A DNA stretch of 64,000 nt, taken from contig NZ_QKUF01000003.1 of the NCBI RefSeq assembly GCF_003253565.1, positions 62,001 to 126,000 of the forward strand, given 5' to 3'. The position numbers and the translations under genes are program-made. The number at the start of each line of letters is the position of its first letter. Within the stretch, counting starts at the first letter, position 1. Below are positions 17,601 through 25,966 of this stretch, one piece after another. The DNA comes from Thermosporothrix hazakensis. Lineage in GTDB: Bacteria > Chloroflexota > Ktedonobacteria > Ktedonobacterales > Ktedonobacteraceae. Below the pieces are notes generated by a model. That model was not told where the DNA came from, did not search any database, and saw nothing but the letters and a program-made list of their open reading frames with translations.

Positions 17601-17821
17601 CTTAGTCGTGCTCCCTCTATAGGGCAGAGATTAAGCATGCATTCTGCCTTTTCTTGAAATGTACTCTGTCTTTGAATCATAACACGAATAATGAGCAATG
17701 ATACTGATAGAAGCTCAGCTATATATGCGAATACTGGGTACGTTTTGTATGGGTGCATTATAACATCATCAAGTTGCTTGTGTACTTCATCTAGGTATTT
17801 TTTCTGAACGTAGCTCTTCAT
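17594..17821 (-). CDS. small AT-rich ORF, unknown
   Basis: 75 residues from ATG 17821. It has a lysine-rich N-terminus and one likely membrane segment (about residues 28-50, VFAYIAELLSVSLLIIRVMI). The frame is clearly more A/T rich than its neighbours and stays open upstream to a TAG near 18000 without another start codon. Its stop overlaps the phosphodiesterase start (ATGTTAA), which would allow coupling. There is no good Shine-Dalgarno site. It may be a real small gene, an N-terminally truncated remnant, or chance. Confidence 0.35.
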   Translation of the reverse strand: MKSYVQKKYLDEVHKQLDDVIMHPYKTYPVFAYIAELLSVSLLIIRVMIQRQSTFQEKAECMLNLCPIEGARLRC

Positions 17822-18014
17822 GTGCCAGAGAGAGTATCCTTTTTTCTCCTGTATGCATCCTGATATTCCTTGATCTATCGCTCTGATATGTACATTTTGC
17901 CCATAGCGCTCGGCTATTTGTTCACAAAGGTTGAGGTTTTTCTGGCAGGATGTGAGATTCTCCTTTTTTCCGTGGCTGCTCGGCCTGGCAGTTCGTCGCT
18001 AGTACATGGGACCT

Positions 18015-18053
18015 GCAAGATTCGCTTGCCTGCGCGGCTATGACGGGCGAGCG
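18015..18053 (+). other. alternative hairpins upstream of the EamA transporter
   Basis: GCAAG at 18015-18019 can pair with CTTGC at 18025-18029. Alternatively CGCTTGCC at 18023-18030 can pair with GGGCGAGCG at 18045-18053. The two are mutually exclusive because they share 18023-18029. No U run or known riboswitch consensus was recognised. The rest of 17822-18120 holds no gene. Confidence 0.3.
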
Positions 18054-18120
18054 GTCTTCTAGATGAGATATCTGGTTTGTTTGCTTATTGGGAATGGAAA
18101 TGAATTAAAGGGGCGAAGAA

Positions 18121-19083
18121 GTGAAGGCGTATAAGGCTGAACTGGCGGTATTTGGTGCCAGTCTGTTGTGGGGCCTGAATTATTGTACGGTCAAAATTGT
18201 CTTGAATTATGTGCCACCGATGATCGCAGGAACGCTGCGTTTTCTGCTGGCTGGTCTGTTTATTCTCTTTATTCTGAAACGTGTAGAAGGAACTATCAAG
18301 CTTTCGCGGACGCTGCTACTACGGGTTCTACTCGCGGGGATCGTGGGGTTTGGGCTACAGCAGGTCTTCTTTCTCTACGGTTCTGCGCTGGTTGACGCCA
18401 CGATGGGAGCGCTGATCACTGCTTTTACTACAGCGGTGATGACTATTGTTGCCTCGCTACTGATGCGTGAAAAGCTGACCGGTATTATGCTCGGAGGGAT
18501 TCTGATTGCCTGTGCGGGCATGGTGATGGTGGTGTTGGGTAAGGGGGCAATGGTAGCGCTGACAGCCGGGAGCGGGCTCGGCATCCTGCTGCTGTTTATT
18601 GCTGGCATCCTTAATGGCCTGTTGCCGATGTTGAATAAGCGCACGCTTGAGCGCTATTCGGCGCTGCGCGTGACGACCTGGACGATCTTTGCGGGAGCGT
18701 TTTCACTGTTCCCGTTGGGGGCTGCTGATGTGCAGAACGTACACTGGACAGGGCTTCCCTGGGGAGTCTGGGGCTCCCTTTTCTTTACTGCTGTGGGGGC
18801 AACAGTGCTGACAAATCTGCTCTGGAATTATGGGTTAACAAAAGTAGGAGTGGTGCGGCTCACAATTTATAGTTACCTTCCCTCCATTTTCGGGGTGCTG
18901 CTGGCAGCGCTCCTGCTGCGAGAGACGCTCTCATCGCTTCAATGGCTTGGTGCGGTGCTGACATTGGGCGGAGTGCTGCTTTCTCAGTTGAAGCATCTCG
19001 ATCTCAAGAAACTTCTGTTGAAGAAGATCTGGGAACGGAAGGAGCCTGTGAGACAGAGGGCAGTCAATGATGTCGCGATCTGA
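18121..19083 (+). CDS. EamA/DMT-family transporter
   Basis: 320 residues with about ten membrane helices in two EamA repeats (about 8-140 and 150-290). The first starts LAVFGASLLWGLNY; the second carries NLLWNYGLTKVGVVRLTIYSYLPSIFGVLLA. This drug/metabolite transporter superfamily exports amino acids, nucleotides or small metabolites; the substrate cannot be told. The GTG start has AAAGGGG upstream. The C-terminal tail is Lys/Arg rich and cytoplasmic. Confidence 0.92.
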   Translation: MKAYKAELAVFGASLLWGLNYCTVKIVLNYVPPMIAGTLRFLLAGLFILFILKRVEGTIKLSRTLLLRVLLAGIVGFGLQQVFFLYGSALVDATMGALITAFTTAVMTIVASLLMREKLTGIMLGGILIACAGMVMVVLGKGAMVALTAGSGLGILLLFIAGILNGLLPMLNKRTLERYSALRVTTWTIFAGAFSLFPLGAADVQNVHWTGLPWGVWGSLFFTAVGATVLTNLLWNYGLTKVGVVRLTIYSYLPSIFGVLLAALLLRETLSSLQWLGAVLTLGGVLLSQLKHLDLKKLLLKKIWERKEPVRQRAVNDVAI

Positions 19084-19102
19084 AATAGACAATACTTTGT
19101 AC

Positions 19103-19138
19103 AAAAGAACCGGGGTGGAAAAACCGCCCCGGCCTTTG
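19103..19138. terminator. bidirectional terminator between EamA and the small basic protein
   Basis: CCGGGGTGG at 19110-19118 pairs with CCGCCCCGG at 19124-19132. On the minus strand the stem is followed by TTCTTTTG, on the plus strand by CCTTTGCG, so it suits the minus-strand gene best. Confidence 0.65.
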
Positions 19139-19145
19139 CGTTTGC

Positions 19146-19331
19146 TTACTCGCCTTTTTTGTGATGACTCTCTTTGTGATGCTTCAGAACGGTGCGTGCT
19201 GCCACCTCTTCCGCACGATCTCCATAGCGCCCGCTCTTTTCGGCTGACTCTTTAATGTGTTCGTACTCGCGCTGTTCCTTTGGGCCTACGCCCTTTACAT
19301 GCTCTTTTGGCTGTTTCTTCTCTTTTGCCAT
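19146..19331 (-). CDS. small basic hydrophilic protein (annotated elsewhere as plasmid stabilisation-like)
   Basis: 61 residues, Lys/His/Glu rich. The core VGPKEQREYEHIKESAEKSG followed by RAEEVAARTVLKHHK matches a widespread small-protein family with conserved QYEHIK and AARTVNK motifs, often called plasmid stabilisation or Rho-factor-like protein. No toxin partner is present, so that name should not be taken as a function. AAGGGGTG precedes the ATG. Confidence 0.75.
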   Translation of the reverse strand: MAKEKKQPKEHVKGVGPKEQREYEHIKESAEKSGRYGDRAEEVAARTVLKHHKESHHKKGE

Positions 19332-19356
19332 AAGTGCTTTTCACCCCTTCCATGTG

Positions 19357-19722
19357 CTATTCAGTGATCGGCGTGTGATGTCGGGTATGATAACGACGAC
19401 GATAGAAACCATACGTTATCAGATGCCAGAGGCCGACAAACAGAATCGCGCCGATTAACGCCCGAAAGACGGGGATATTCTGGATATAGTAATCTCCGAT
19501 CCCGCCGATAACGATAACCTTTGTCAACAGCCACATACCAACTAACGCGGCCACAATGGCGCCAATAATACCAAAGGGCACACGCCAGCCTACAATATAC
19601 TCAGCAATCAGCCCGAGAACGGCGGCTACTACCAGATAGATGATAAGATCAAGCCCTATAGTCCACACGTTGCCACCCACTTTGATGGTGACATCACTGG
19701 CAAAAACCATAAACGAAGTCAT
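19357..19722 (-). CDS. GlsB/YeaQ/YmgE-like small membrane protein
   Basis: 121 residues from the ATG at 19722, chosen because GGAGGG sits eight bases upstream; an ATG eight codons earlier lacks such a site. Three membrane helices: LIIYLVVAAVLGLIAEYIVG, FGIIGAIVAALVGMWLLT and FRALIGAILFVGLWHLITYG. Gly-rich helix pairs of this type mark the transglycosylase-associated protein family, linked to envelope or acid stress. The tail is Arg/His rich. It may form an operon with the small basic protein that follows it, 26 bases downstream. Confidence 0.75.
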   Translation of the reverse strand: MTSFMVFASDVTIKVGGNVWTIGLDLIIYLVVAAVLGLIAEYIVGWRVPFGIIGAIVAALVGMWLLTKVIVIGGIGDYYIQNIPVFRALIGAILFVGLWHLITYGFYRRRYHTRHHTPITE

Positions 19723-19955
19723 AATGTCAACCCTCCATTTGGTCATCTATATTCCTGTACTTATAAATGCCATTGTTATGCTTACCTGTATTACGGTTTG
19801 CGTCTGCTTATCAGTTTCAAGCCGGTGAATTTCCAGTTTTCTTGTTGCGAATATGGGGAAGAAGGATAGCATAATCTGCTTTTCAGCGTTATACTTTGTA
19901 CGGATAACACAAGCCTTCGGGCTACCATACTTTTGAAGATGATGAAGGATATTCC

Positions 19956-20834
19956 ATGACCGACGATATGAAACATGGTTTGATTGCAAGGCAGGGGTTA
20001 ACGCTGGAAGAGGTTGACGAGATCGCAGCTCTGGCTGAACTCTGTAATCAGCATGAAGGGCTGAACATGCGGTTGAACCTGCAAGTCTTGCGCCGCAGAC
20101 CTGTTGATGAGATAAATGATTTTCTCTATTATGAACATGGTAGTCTGATAGGCTATCTAGCGCTCTTCTGTTTTAACAATGTTGAGGCGGAGATCAGTGG
20201 CATGGTGCATCCCGAATTTCGGAGGCGGGGCATCTTTACCCGTTTATCTCAGGAGGCCGAGGCCGAATGTCAGCGGCGCGGCGTCTCTCAGATGCTCTTT
20301 ATTGTTGAGCGTGCCTCTCAAGCCGGACAACAATTCGTCCAGAAGATCGGAGCCGAGCTACATCACTCCGAGTATAAAATGGATCTGGCAACGCCTGTAT
20401 TGATATCGGCTGAGTCAAGCGAGCTTTCTATCAGAGCCGCCCGTGACGAAGATGGGCCGATTTTGAATAAGCTGACTCAGGAGGGATTTGAAGTCCCATA
20501 TGAAGTTAACTGGTACGGCGAAGGGAAAGCAGACCCTTCTCGCCCGGTCTATGTTGCGGAGCGGGGGCAGACCATTGTTGGCAAGATTGATATCAACTTG
20601 CAGGATACATCGGCGATGATTTATGGCTTTGTTGTCGCCCGGGAATATCGCGGGAAGGGCTACGGACGGTATATTCTTTCCCGGGTAGTCCAGCACCTCT
20701 GGAACAGTGGATATCGTGCGATTGCACTGGAAGTGATCCCGGAGAATAGCCGGGCTTTGAATCTCTATCGCTCATGTGGTTTCCGCGAGACAGCTCACTA
20801 TGACTATTATGGGAAAGCAGTGAAGGGAAGATAA
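19956..20834 (+). CDS. GNAT acetyltransferase with two GNAT domains
   Basis: 292 residues. The N-terminal GNAT has VHPEFRRRGIFTRLSQEAEAE as its acetyl-CoA loop. The C-terminal GNAT has VVAREYRGKGYGRYILSRVV and the ending ENSRALNLYRSCGFRETAHY. Two-domain GNATs include mycothiol synthase and small-molecule acetylases; the acceptor is not predictable here. GAAGGA lies six bases before the ATG. The LIM-DA1-like gene starts four bases after its stop, so the two are co-transcribed. Confidence 0.92.
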   Translation: MTDDMKHGLIARQGLTLEEVDEIAALAELCNQHEGLNMRLNLQVLRRRPVDEINDFLYYEHGSLIGYLALFCFNNVEAEISGMVHPEFRRRGIFTRLSQEAEAECQRRGVSQMLFIVERASQAGQQFVQKIGAELHHSEYKMDLATPVLISAESSELSIRAARDEDGPILNKLTQEGFEVPYEVNWYGEGKADPSRPVYVAERGQTIVGKIDINLQDTSAMIYGFVVAREYRGKGYGRYILSRVVQHLWNSGYRAIALEVIPENSRALNLYRSCGFRETAHYDYYGKAVKGR

Positions 20835-20838
20835 CAGC

Positions 20839-21777
20839 ATGAACGGGCGACTCATATGCAAAGGATGCGGGCAGCCGGTGCAGGCTCGTGTGCTCTGGGC
20901 ACTTGGTGCGCCCTGGCATCCAGAACACTTTCTCTGTGCCGCGTGTGGTCGCCCGATTACTGAGGCTTCTTTTAATGAGTATCAGGATGCTCCCTATCAT
21001 ACAGAATGCTATATGCAGACGGTGCTACCGCGCTGTGCATACTGTGGCAAGCCGCTGGTCGGGGAATATGTAGTTGATCCGCGTGGGCGGAAGCTCTGTA
21101 GAGAAGATGCGGAACAATGTACTCCCTGTCAGTTCTGTGGTAGCCTGATCTCTCCTGAGGAGCAGGAGCGAGGAACTGGCTTGTACCGTTGCTCTGCCTG
21201 CCGGGCAACGGCGATCGAGACCGCCGAAGATGCAAAGCCCTTTTACCGGCAAGTGGTTCAGTGGATCGGTCAGGAAGGGCTGCGGTACTACAATTTGCCG
21301 CTGAGTCTGGAACTCTGTAGTCGGGAGAAACTGGCTTCCTATATGGCTCACCGGGTAACCGCAAAGGGAGGGCGTGAGGCCGACTCACTGGGAGTGACAC
21401 GCAGTACCACATATACACAGAATGGACAGGTTATCCGCCGCACGATTGATGGCGTGGCGATACTGGAAGGACTCCCCGCGGCGGTCTTTCAAGGGGTAGT
21501 TGCGCATGAACTCGGTCATGTCTGGTTGGCTGTACACGCGATCGCGACGCCTTCACCCCGGGAAGAAGAGGGATTTTGTGAATTGCTGGCCTATCGCTTG
21601 TATCATCATCAGGCTACGGCTGAGGCTCGTCTACAGATAGTGCGCATGGAGCGGAATCCCGACCCTATCTATGGTGAAGGGTTTCGTCAGGTTCGGGCGT
21701 TGAGTGAGCGCCTGGGGTTCCAGCAGTTGCTTACAGCATTGCTGCAAGCACGGCGCTGGCCCGGGGGGCATCCATAG
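20839..21777 (+). CDS. LIM zinc-finger protein with DA1-like metallopeptidase domain
   Basis: 312 residues. Residues 7-57 form a LIM finger (Cys7, Cys10, His27, His30, Cys33, Cys36, His54, Cys57); a second Cys-rich finger spans about 67-115 (CAYC, CQFC, CSAC). The C-terminal part has the zinc-peptidase motif HELGH near 223-227 in VVAHELGHVWL, then a third ligand in EEEGFCELLAYRLY. That spacing matches the peptidase domain of the plant LIM peptidase DA1 (HELMH...EEGICQVLSY). Proteolysis is inference from the motif. There is no signal peptide, so it is cytoplasmic. AAGGGAAG precedes the ATG. A terminator overlaps the stop codon. Confidence 0.85.
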   Translation: MNGRLICKGCGQPVQARVLWALGAPWHPEHFLCAACGRPITEASFNEYQDAPYHTECYMQTVLPRCAYCGKPLVGEYVVDPRGRKLCREDAEQCTPCQFCGSLISPEEQERGTGLYRCSACRATAIETAEDAKPFYRQVVQWIGQEGLRYYNLPLSLELCSREKLASYMAHRVTAKGGREADSLGVTRSTTYTQNGQVIRRTIDGVAILEGLPAAVFQGVVAHELGHVWLAVHAIATPSPREEEGFCELLAYRLYHHQATAEARLQIVRMERNPDPIYGEGFRQVRALSERLGFQQLLTALLQARRWPGGHP

Positions 21778-21814
21778 CAAGCGAGTTGGCCTGCTATGGA
21801 TATGCGCTTTTATT
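21770..21814 (+). terminator. terminator overlapping the DA1-like stop codon
   Basis: ATCCATAGCA at 21770-21779 and TGCTATGGAT at 21792-21801 form a perfect 10-bp stem, followed by ATGCGCTTTTATT. The stop codon lies in the 5' arm. Confidence 0.75.
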
Positions 21815-22805
21815 ATGCCACGTCGTCGCGGCGGGTGGTGGTGAGATATGGCATAGAGGCGATGCCCAGATGTTGGGCCGGAGCCTCAGGGCTTTGCAAC
21901 GCGACGGTTGCGGGCAACTTGGCCTGAAGAGCCGGGATGGGGTCCGCCTTACAAACATTGGCGGGTTGGTTATCGGTCAGGGTACAGATAGCGGCGGTCA
22001 GATAGTTGGCTGAACCGATAATGCCCTTCGCCACGTCTGAATGAGGGTCAGAAAGATGTTGTGCAATTTCTTTCTGGTTCAGTGTGCCAAGCACCGTTGA
22101 GCTATAATTTGAGCCGGACAGAAAGTAGCGGTTGCCAATGCTGGTCAAAGGATAGCCGGGCGCATCAACATATGGTGGCGCATTATAGGTATCCAGCAGT
22201 TTCTGCTGTTCCGGTGTTGCCTTTTCCAGCGGGGGCCGGGAGATGGCGTTATTTCCCACTTCCTCAAGCGAGACAAAGTCAATGTACTGGCTGCTGTACT
22301 TATGCTGATAGAATGACAGGGTTGCGTACTTGCCTTCATCCGAGACGATGTCATGGAGCTGGGTAAAGGTGCCAAACCGGCTTAAAGCAACCACTGTTGC
22401 CCAGCGTTGGGCGGCACAGATCGGGCAAAATTCGGCACTGTAGAAAAAGAACTCTGGCTTGCCGTTCGGGCCTTTGAGCAAGGGGGGATTATCTCGCGGC
22501 GTGAAGAATCCCATTGAGACCCCACCATCGCCAATCTCCTTAAACATCTCCGGGCTGACATGTGAGATCTTGTCAAGCACTTCTGGCTCTGTTGGCGTGC
22601 TGGCGCTTCCGCTTGCATTGCGGGAGATGGCAACAAAAATACCGACGACAGCGACAACAACAACTAGAATGCCTATAATTGTGATCAATGCCCAGGGAGG
22701 CCGTTTCTGCGCACGACGGCGGTTCTTTCCCTGCTGGACCGGGCGTCTGGGTTGTTGTTGCACTGGTCCTTTGGTGGGTTGATTCGCTTTCTTTGTTTTT
22801 GCCAT
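21813..22805 (-). CDS. DUF929-family membrane-anchored thioredoxin-like protein
   Basis: 330 residues from ATG 22805 (AAAGG ten bases upstream). A basic, Gln/Arg-rich N-terminus of about 30 residues precedes one membrane helix (ALITIIGILVVVVAVVGIFV), so most of the protein is outside. The FFFYSAEFCPICAAQRW segment has a CxxC motif in a thioredoxin-like setting, typical of DUF929, a family known from archaea, Chloroflexota and actinobacteria. Disulfide or redox work in the envelope is plausible but unproven. Confidence 0.82.
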   Translation of the reverse strand: MAKTKKANQPTKGPVQQQPRRPVQQGKNRRRAQKRPPWALITIIGILVVVVAVVGIFVAISRNASGSASTPTEPEVLDKISHVSPEMFKEIGDGGVSMGFFTPRDNPPLLKGPNGKPEFFFYSAEFCPICAAQRWATVVALSRFGTFTQLHDIVSDEGKYATLSFYQHKYSSQYIDFVSLEEVGNNAISRPPLEKATPEQQKLLDTYNAPPYVDAPGYPLTSIGNRYFLSGSNYSSTVLGTLNQKEIAQHLSDPHSDVAKGIIGSANYLTAAICTLTDNQPANVCKADPIPALQAKLPATVALQSPEAPAQHLGIASMPYLTTTRRDDVA

Positions 22806-22959
22806 ATGCTTTTTGCCTTTCGTTGGTCGGTCAATCTGTAGCACCTATCATAGCATGCTGTCAGGTGAATCGAAAAGAGTATATAAGAGAATGGAAGAAA
22901 CGGCAAGGAAGACAGTGCGTATTTGAAGCAATACCCCGTTCTTGAAGAAATTGAACCGC

Positions 22960-23403
22960 TTATTGCAAGACAGGCCCCCAGGATGTGACCCGTTCCGGTA
23001 TCAGCATAATCACCGGCTGCTCTTCCAGTGCCATTGTGCGGTACTGAATGTAGCGCATGCGCAGCAGACGAAGCGCGTGGGGATGTACCTCTTCATTGGG
23101 TGTTATCAGTTGGGCTTGACCCCGGATCATCAGATACCCGAGATGGGCCCAGTTTTCCTCATAGTGGTCAAGCAGAAAGGCTACGGTCGGGTGCGCCAGA
23201 ATATTGCGAACGCGCTGCAAGTGGATAGGTGAGACCCGTTTCGGTTTCTCATCCAGTGGAGTATAAATATAGTGCCCATCAAATGCATAACAGACAGGAA
23301 CAAGATGCGGGTTCCCTTCCGGGGTGACGGTTGCCAGACGGGCCACGCGCTGTTTATAAAGAAAGCGGAGCTCCGCTTCTCTGAACTGGACTTTCTGGTT
23401 CAT
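22960..23403 (-). CDS. pyridoxamine 5'-phosphate oxidase-like flavoprotein
   Basis: 147 residues from ATG 23403. The split-barrel fold starts LRFLYKQRVARLATVTPEG followed by NPHLVPVCYAFDG, continues with YLMIRGQAQLI and ends in PERVTSWGP, like TIGR03668-type PPOX proteins annotated as F420-dependent. The cofactor (FMN, FAD or F420) cannot be decided from the sequence. The ribosome site GAGAG is weak. Single gene. Confidence 0.85.
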   Translation of the reverse strand: MNQKVQFREAELRFLYKQRVARLATVTPEGNPHLVPVCYAFDGHYIYTPLDEKPKRVSPIHLQRVRNILAHPTVAFLLDHYEENWAHLGYLMIRGQAQLITPNEEVHPHALRLLRMRYIQYRTMALEEQPVIMLIPERVTSWGPVLQ

Positions 23404-23510
23404 GTGTCTCTCACTTCTCGCTGAAAAACAGGATAGGAGCGTCTGCAAAAGCGCTCTTTTTTAGTATAGCGTACAGAATTATAGTGAGAGAAGCAGGGGC
23501 GCACAAGGGC

Positions 23511-23547
23511 AAAAAAAGATCCGGCCTTTCCCTGAAAAGCCGGATCG
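23511..23547 (-). terminator. terminator of the osmoprotectant ABC operon
   Basis: On the minus strand GATCCGGC and GCCGGATC form the stem, followed by seven T residues. Confidence 0.93.
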
Positions 23548-23562
23548 TCGCACGCTATGGCT

Positions 23563-24504
23563 TTAGAGGAGTCCCTTGCTCTGAAGGAACTCGCGAGCTA
23601 CTGTGCGGATAGCCTGACTCTTTGACATGCCTTCTTTCGACTTGGCATCAACCTTTGTTTGCAGGTCAATGCTGGCTTCGGTGGTGAGGTGCTGAGCCAT
23701 CGGGTTCAGGATCGAGGGGATATCAGAGTACTTTTTCAGGATATCCTCGCGAACGACCGGACCCGGATTAAAGGCCGGGAAGCCATTCTTGTCGTCTTTC
23801 AGGAAGATCATGCCACTCTTCTGCACGGTCGCATCGGTACCATAGCAGACCGTTACCTGAGACTTGTTGCTCTCAACAGACTGGAAACCGATCGCGTAGT
23901 CAACCGTCTTCAGCTCTTTAAAGTCTTTGGTGGACAGCGTCTTATAGGTTTTTGCCAGACTATCAATAAACTCGATGCTATCCGATGGCGCGGTCAGAAT
24001 CAGATCCTTTGTTTTTCCGGCCAGATCCGAAAGTGTACTGATGCCGAGTTTCGCAGCGGTGTCTTTCCCCATGCAGAGTGCATAGCCATCGTTCAGCGGT
24101 GCAGCCTCAAGCCAATCGAGCTTGTACTGATCCTTGAAGCCCTTCTTTACTGTCTCATAATCCTTTTTGGGATCATAGCTGGATGGAATATTGAGTTTGT
24201 TCAATCCAGTGGCGGTAAATTCCGGGTAGATATCGATCTTGTTGCTGGTGATCGCCTCGAAGATGATCGCGCTGTTGCCTAGAGCCGGTTTCTCTTCAAC
24301 CGTATAGCCTGCCTTTTGCAAGAGCTGCGTATACATTGAGGCCATCAATTGTGCCTCAACATCGAGCTTACTGGCAACGATCAACTTGCCTTTATTTCCC
24401 TCCCCTCCGCTATTCCCGTTGGCGCCACAGGCGGCAAGAATGAGCAGCGGAACCAGAAGAAATACCATCCCTGCTTTGACTTTCAGAGAACGGATTGAAA
24501 ACAT
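23563..24504 (-). CDS. osmoprotectant (glycine betaine/choline-type) ABC substrate-binding lipoprotein
   Basis: 313 residues from ATG 24504, which has AAAAGGAG seven bases upstream. The signal peptide ends in the lipobox LLILAACG, so it is lipid anchored. The body matches OpuAC/OpuCC/ProX-type proteins: KLIVASKLDVEAQLMASMY, DIYPEFTATGLNKL and CYGTDATVQKSGMIFLKDDK. It binds compatible solutes for the two permeases and ATPase encoded upstream. Ligand type (betaine, carnitine, choline) is not resolved. Last gene of a four-gene operon. Confidence 0.93.
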   Translation of the reverse strand: MFSIRSLKVKAGMVFLLVPLLILAACGANGNSGGEGNKGKLIVASKLDVEAQLMASMYTQLLQKAGYTVEEKPALGNSAIIFEAITSNKIDIYPEFTATGLNKLNIPSSYDPKKDYETVKKGFKDQYKLDWLEAAPLNDGYALCMGKDTAAKLGISTLSDLAGKTKDLILTAPSDSIEFIDSLAKTYKTLSTKDFKELKTVDYAIGFQSVESNKSQVTVCYGTDATVQKSGMIFLKDDKNGFPAFNPGPVVREDILKKYSDIPSILNPMAQHLTTEASIDLQTKVDAKSKEGMSKSQAIRTVAREFLQSKGLL

Positions 24505-24554
24505 GTAAAACTCCTTTTTACTCTTCTGTCGTATGGGCATCAGAGAGCCTGCTG

Positions 24555-25223
24555 TTATTGTTCCTGAATGACGCTTTCTACCGTCCGGGAAGTGCGCAGA
24601 CCGGCAGGTGTCAATGCTGTTTGCAGCCAGCCCATCAGGACCTCGATGAGCAGTGCCAGAATTGCTACAGGAATAGCCCCGGCAAGGATCTCTGTATTAT
24701 TTAATTTATACAGTCCATCGACAATATAGATACCATAGCCATCGGCACCAATAAAGGCGGCCAGTGTTGCGGTCGCAACAATTTGAATGGCTGCGGTGCG
24801 GACGCCCGCAGCAAGAACTGGCATGACCAGCGGCGCTTGAATACGACTGATGATCTGCAAAGTTGTCATGCCCATTCCCTTTGCAGCGTCAATAATAGCG
24901 GGATCAATGCCTCTGAGTCCTGTATAGGTGTTCAAGAGAACGGGGGGGATGCCCAGAATAATCAGGGCAATCGCGGCGGGCAAAAAGCCCAGACCCAGAT
25001 AGGGAAGAACCGCGATCAGGAAGGCAATCACCGGGATGGCACGCATCAGGCCGCTGAGGTTAATGGCGATAAAGCCGAGAAATGCATTTCGCGAAACGGC
25101 TATTCCGAGCACAACGCCCAGGGCAACCGAGATCAAGATAGAGAAGCCGCAGAGTTGCAAGTATGCTATCGTCTGGTGCCAGAAACGATTCTCCGGTGCC
25201 AGAATAAACTGAAGAATATCCAT
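24555..25223 (-). CDS. osmoprotectant ABC transporter permease (second)
   Basis: 222 residues, about six membrane helices. The binding-protein-dependent permease EAA-type loop is DAAKGMGMTTLQIISRIQAPLVMP, which contacts the ATPase. AAGGAGGG is seven bases before the ATG. The gene is 16 bases after the first permease; together they form a heterodimer like OpuCB/OpuCD. Confidence 0.93.
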   Translation of the reverse strand: MDILQFILAPENRFWHQTIAYLQLCGFSILISVALGVVLGIAVSRNAFLGFIAINLSGLMRAIPVIAFLIAVLPYLGLGFLPAAIALIILGIPPVLLNTYTGLRGIDPAIIDAAKGMGMTTLQIISRIQAPLVMPVLAAGVRTAAIQIVATATLAAFIGADGYGIYIVDGLYKLNNTEILAGAIPVAILALLIEVLMGWLQTALTPAGLRTSRTVESVIQEQ

Positions 25224-25239
25224 CGTTTCCCTCCTTTTT

Positions 25240-25896
25240 CTAGGCTACCGAGAAGCCACCGCGCCCTCGATTCAATAGCGCTTGAATGCCCAGTAGAATC
25301 AGATCGGAAACGATTGCGAACAGGCTGAGAAGGATCGCCCCTGCAATAACCGCTTCAGTATCGTGACTGGTAATGTTTTTAAAGATCAGATCGCCAAGCC
25401 CGCCTTCTCCCACCAGAGAGGCCAGGGCCGCAATTCCGATAGTGGTCACAGTCGCAACACGCACGCCCGCGATAATGATCGGAAGCGCAAGCGGCAATGT
25501 TACCCGGAAAAGGAGCTGTCCGGCATTCATCCCCATTGCTTTTGCGGTCTCGATCAATAAGGGATCGATACTCGTGATCGCAGCAGCTGTGTTACGGATC
25601 AACACTAACTGAGTATAGAGGATCAAGGGAATAATTGCAGTTGCGAAACTTAACCCCGTGATTGTAATCAGAATGCCGAGTAAGGCGATGCCAGGAATAG
25701 TATATAACACATCTGCAAGTGTGATGACCGGCAGATAGAGCTTACGCCGACGTGCTACGATGATTCCAACCGGAATTGCTATGCATAATGAGATAAGCAT
25801 GCTGACACCAACCAGAAAGGCGTGTTGCCAGAGAAGGTTGGGAATGCTGCCGGGGTCGGAGAGATCGTAGTTATATGGGTTGAGTAAGTATTTCAT
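25240..25896 (-). CDS. osmoprotectant ABC transporter permease (first)
   Basis: 218 residues with about six membrane helices. The EAA loop is ETAKAMGMNAGQLLFRVTLPLALP, and the segment DVLYTIPGIALLGILI is typical of OpuCB/D-type permeases. AAAGGAG is four bases before the ATG. Confidence 0.93.
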   Translation of the reverse strand: MKYLLNPYNYDLSDPGSIPNLLWQHAFLVGVSMLISLCIAIPVGIIVARRRKLYLPVITLADVLYTIPGIALLGILITITGLSFATAIIPLILYTQLVLIRNTAAAITSIDPLLIETAKAMGMNAGQLLFRVTLPLALPIIIAGVRVATVTTIGIAALASLVGEGGLGDLIFKNITSHDTEAVIAGAILLSLFAIVSDLILLGIQALLNRGRGGFSVA

Positions 25897-25966
25897 CTGA
25901 CTCCTTTCACGTTATCCGAGGTAGGGTATAACCGTGAAGGTGGTTCTGCTTGTGCAATAAATCTGG

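Noticed and set aside
19146..19331. Toxin-antitoxin component (plasmid stabilisation name)
   Set aside because: No partner toxin or antitoxin gene adjoins it, and the neighbouring gene is a GlsB-like membrane protein.
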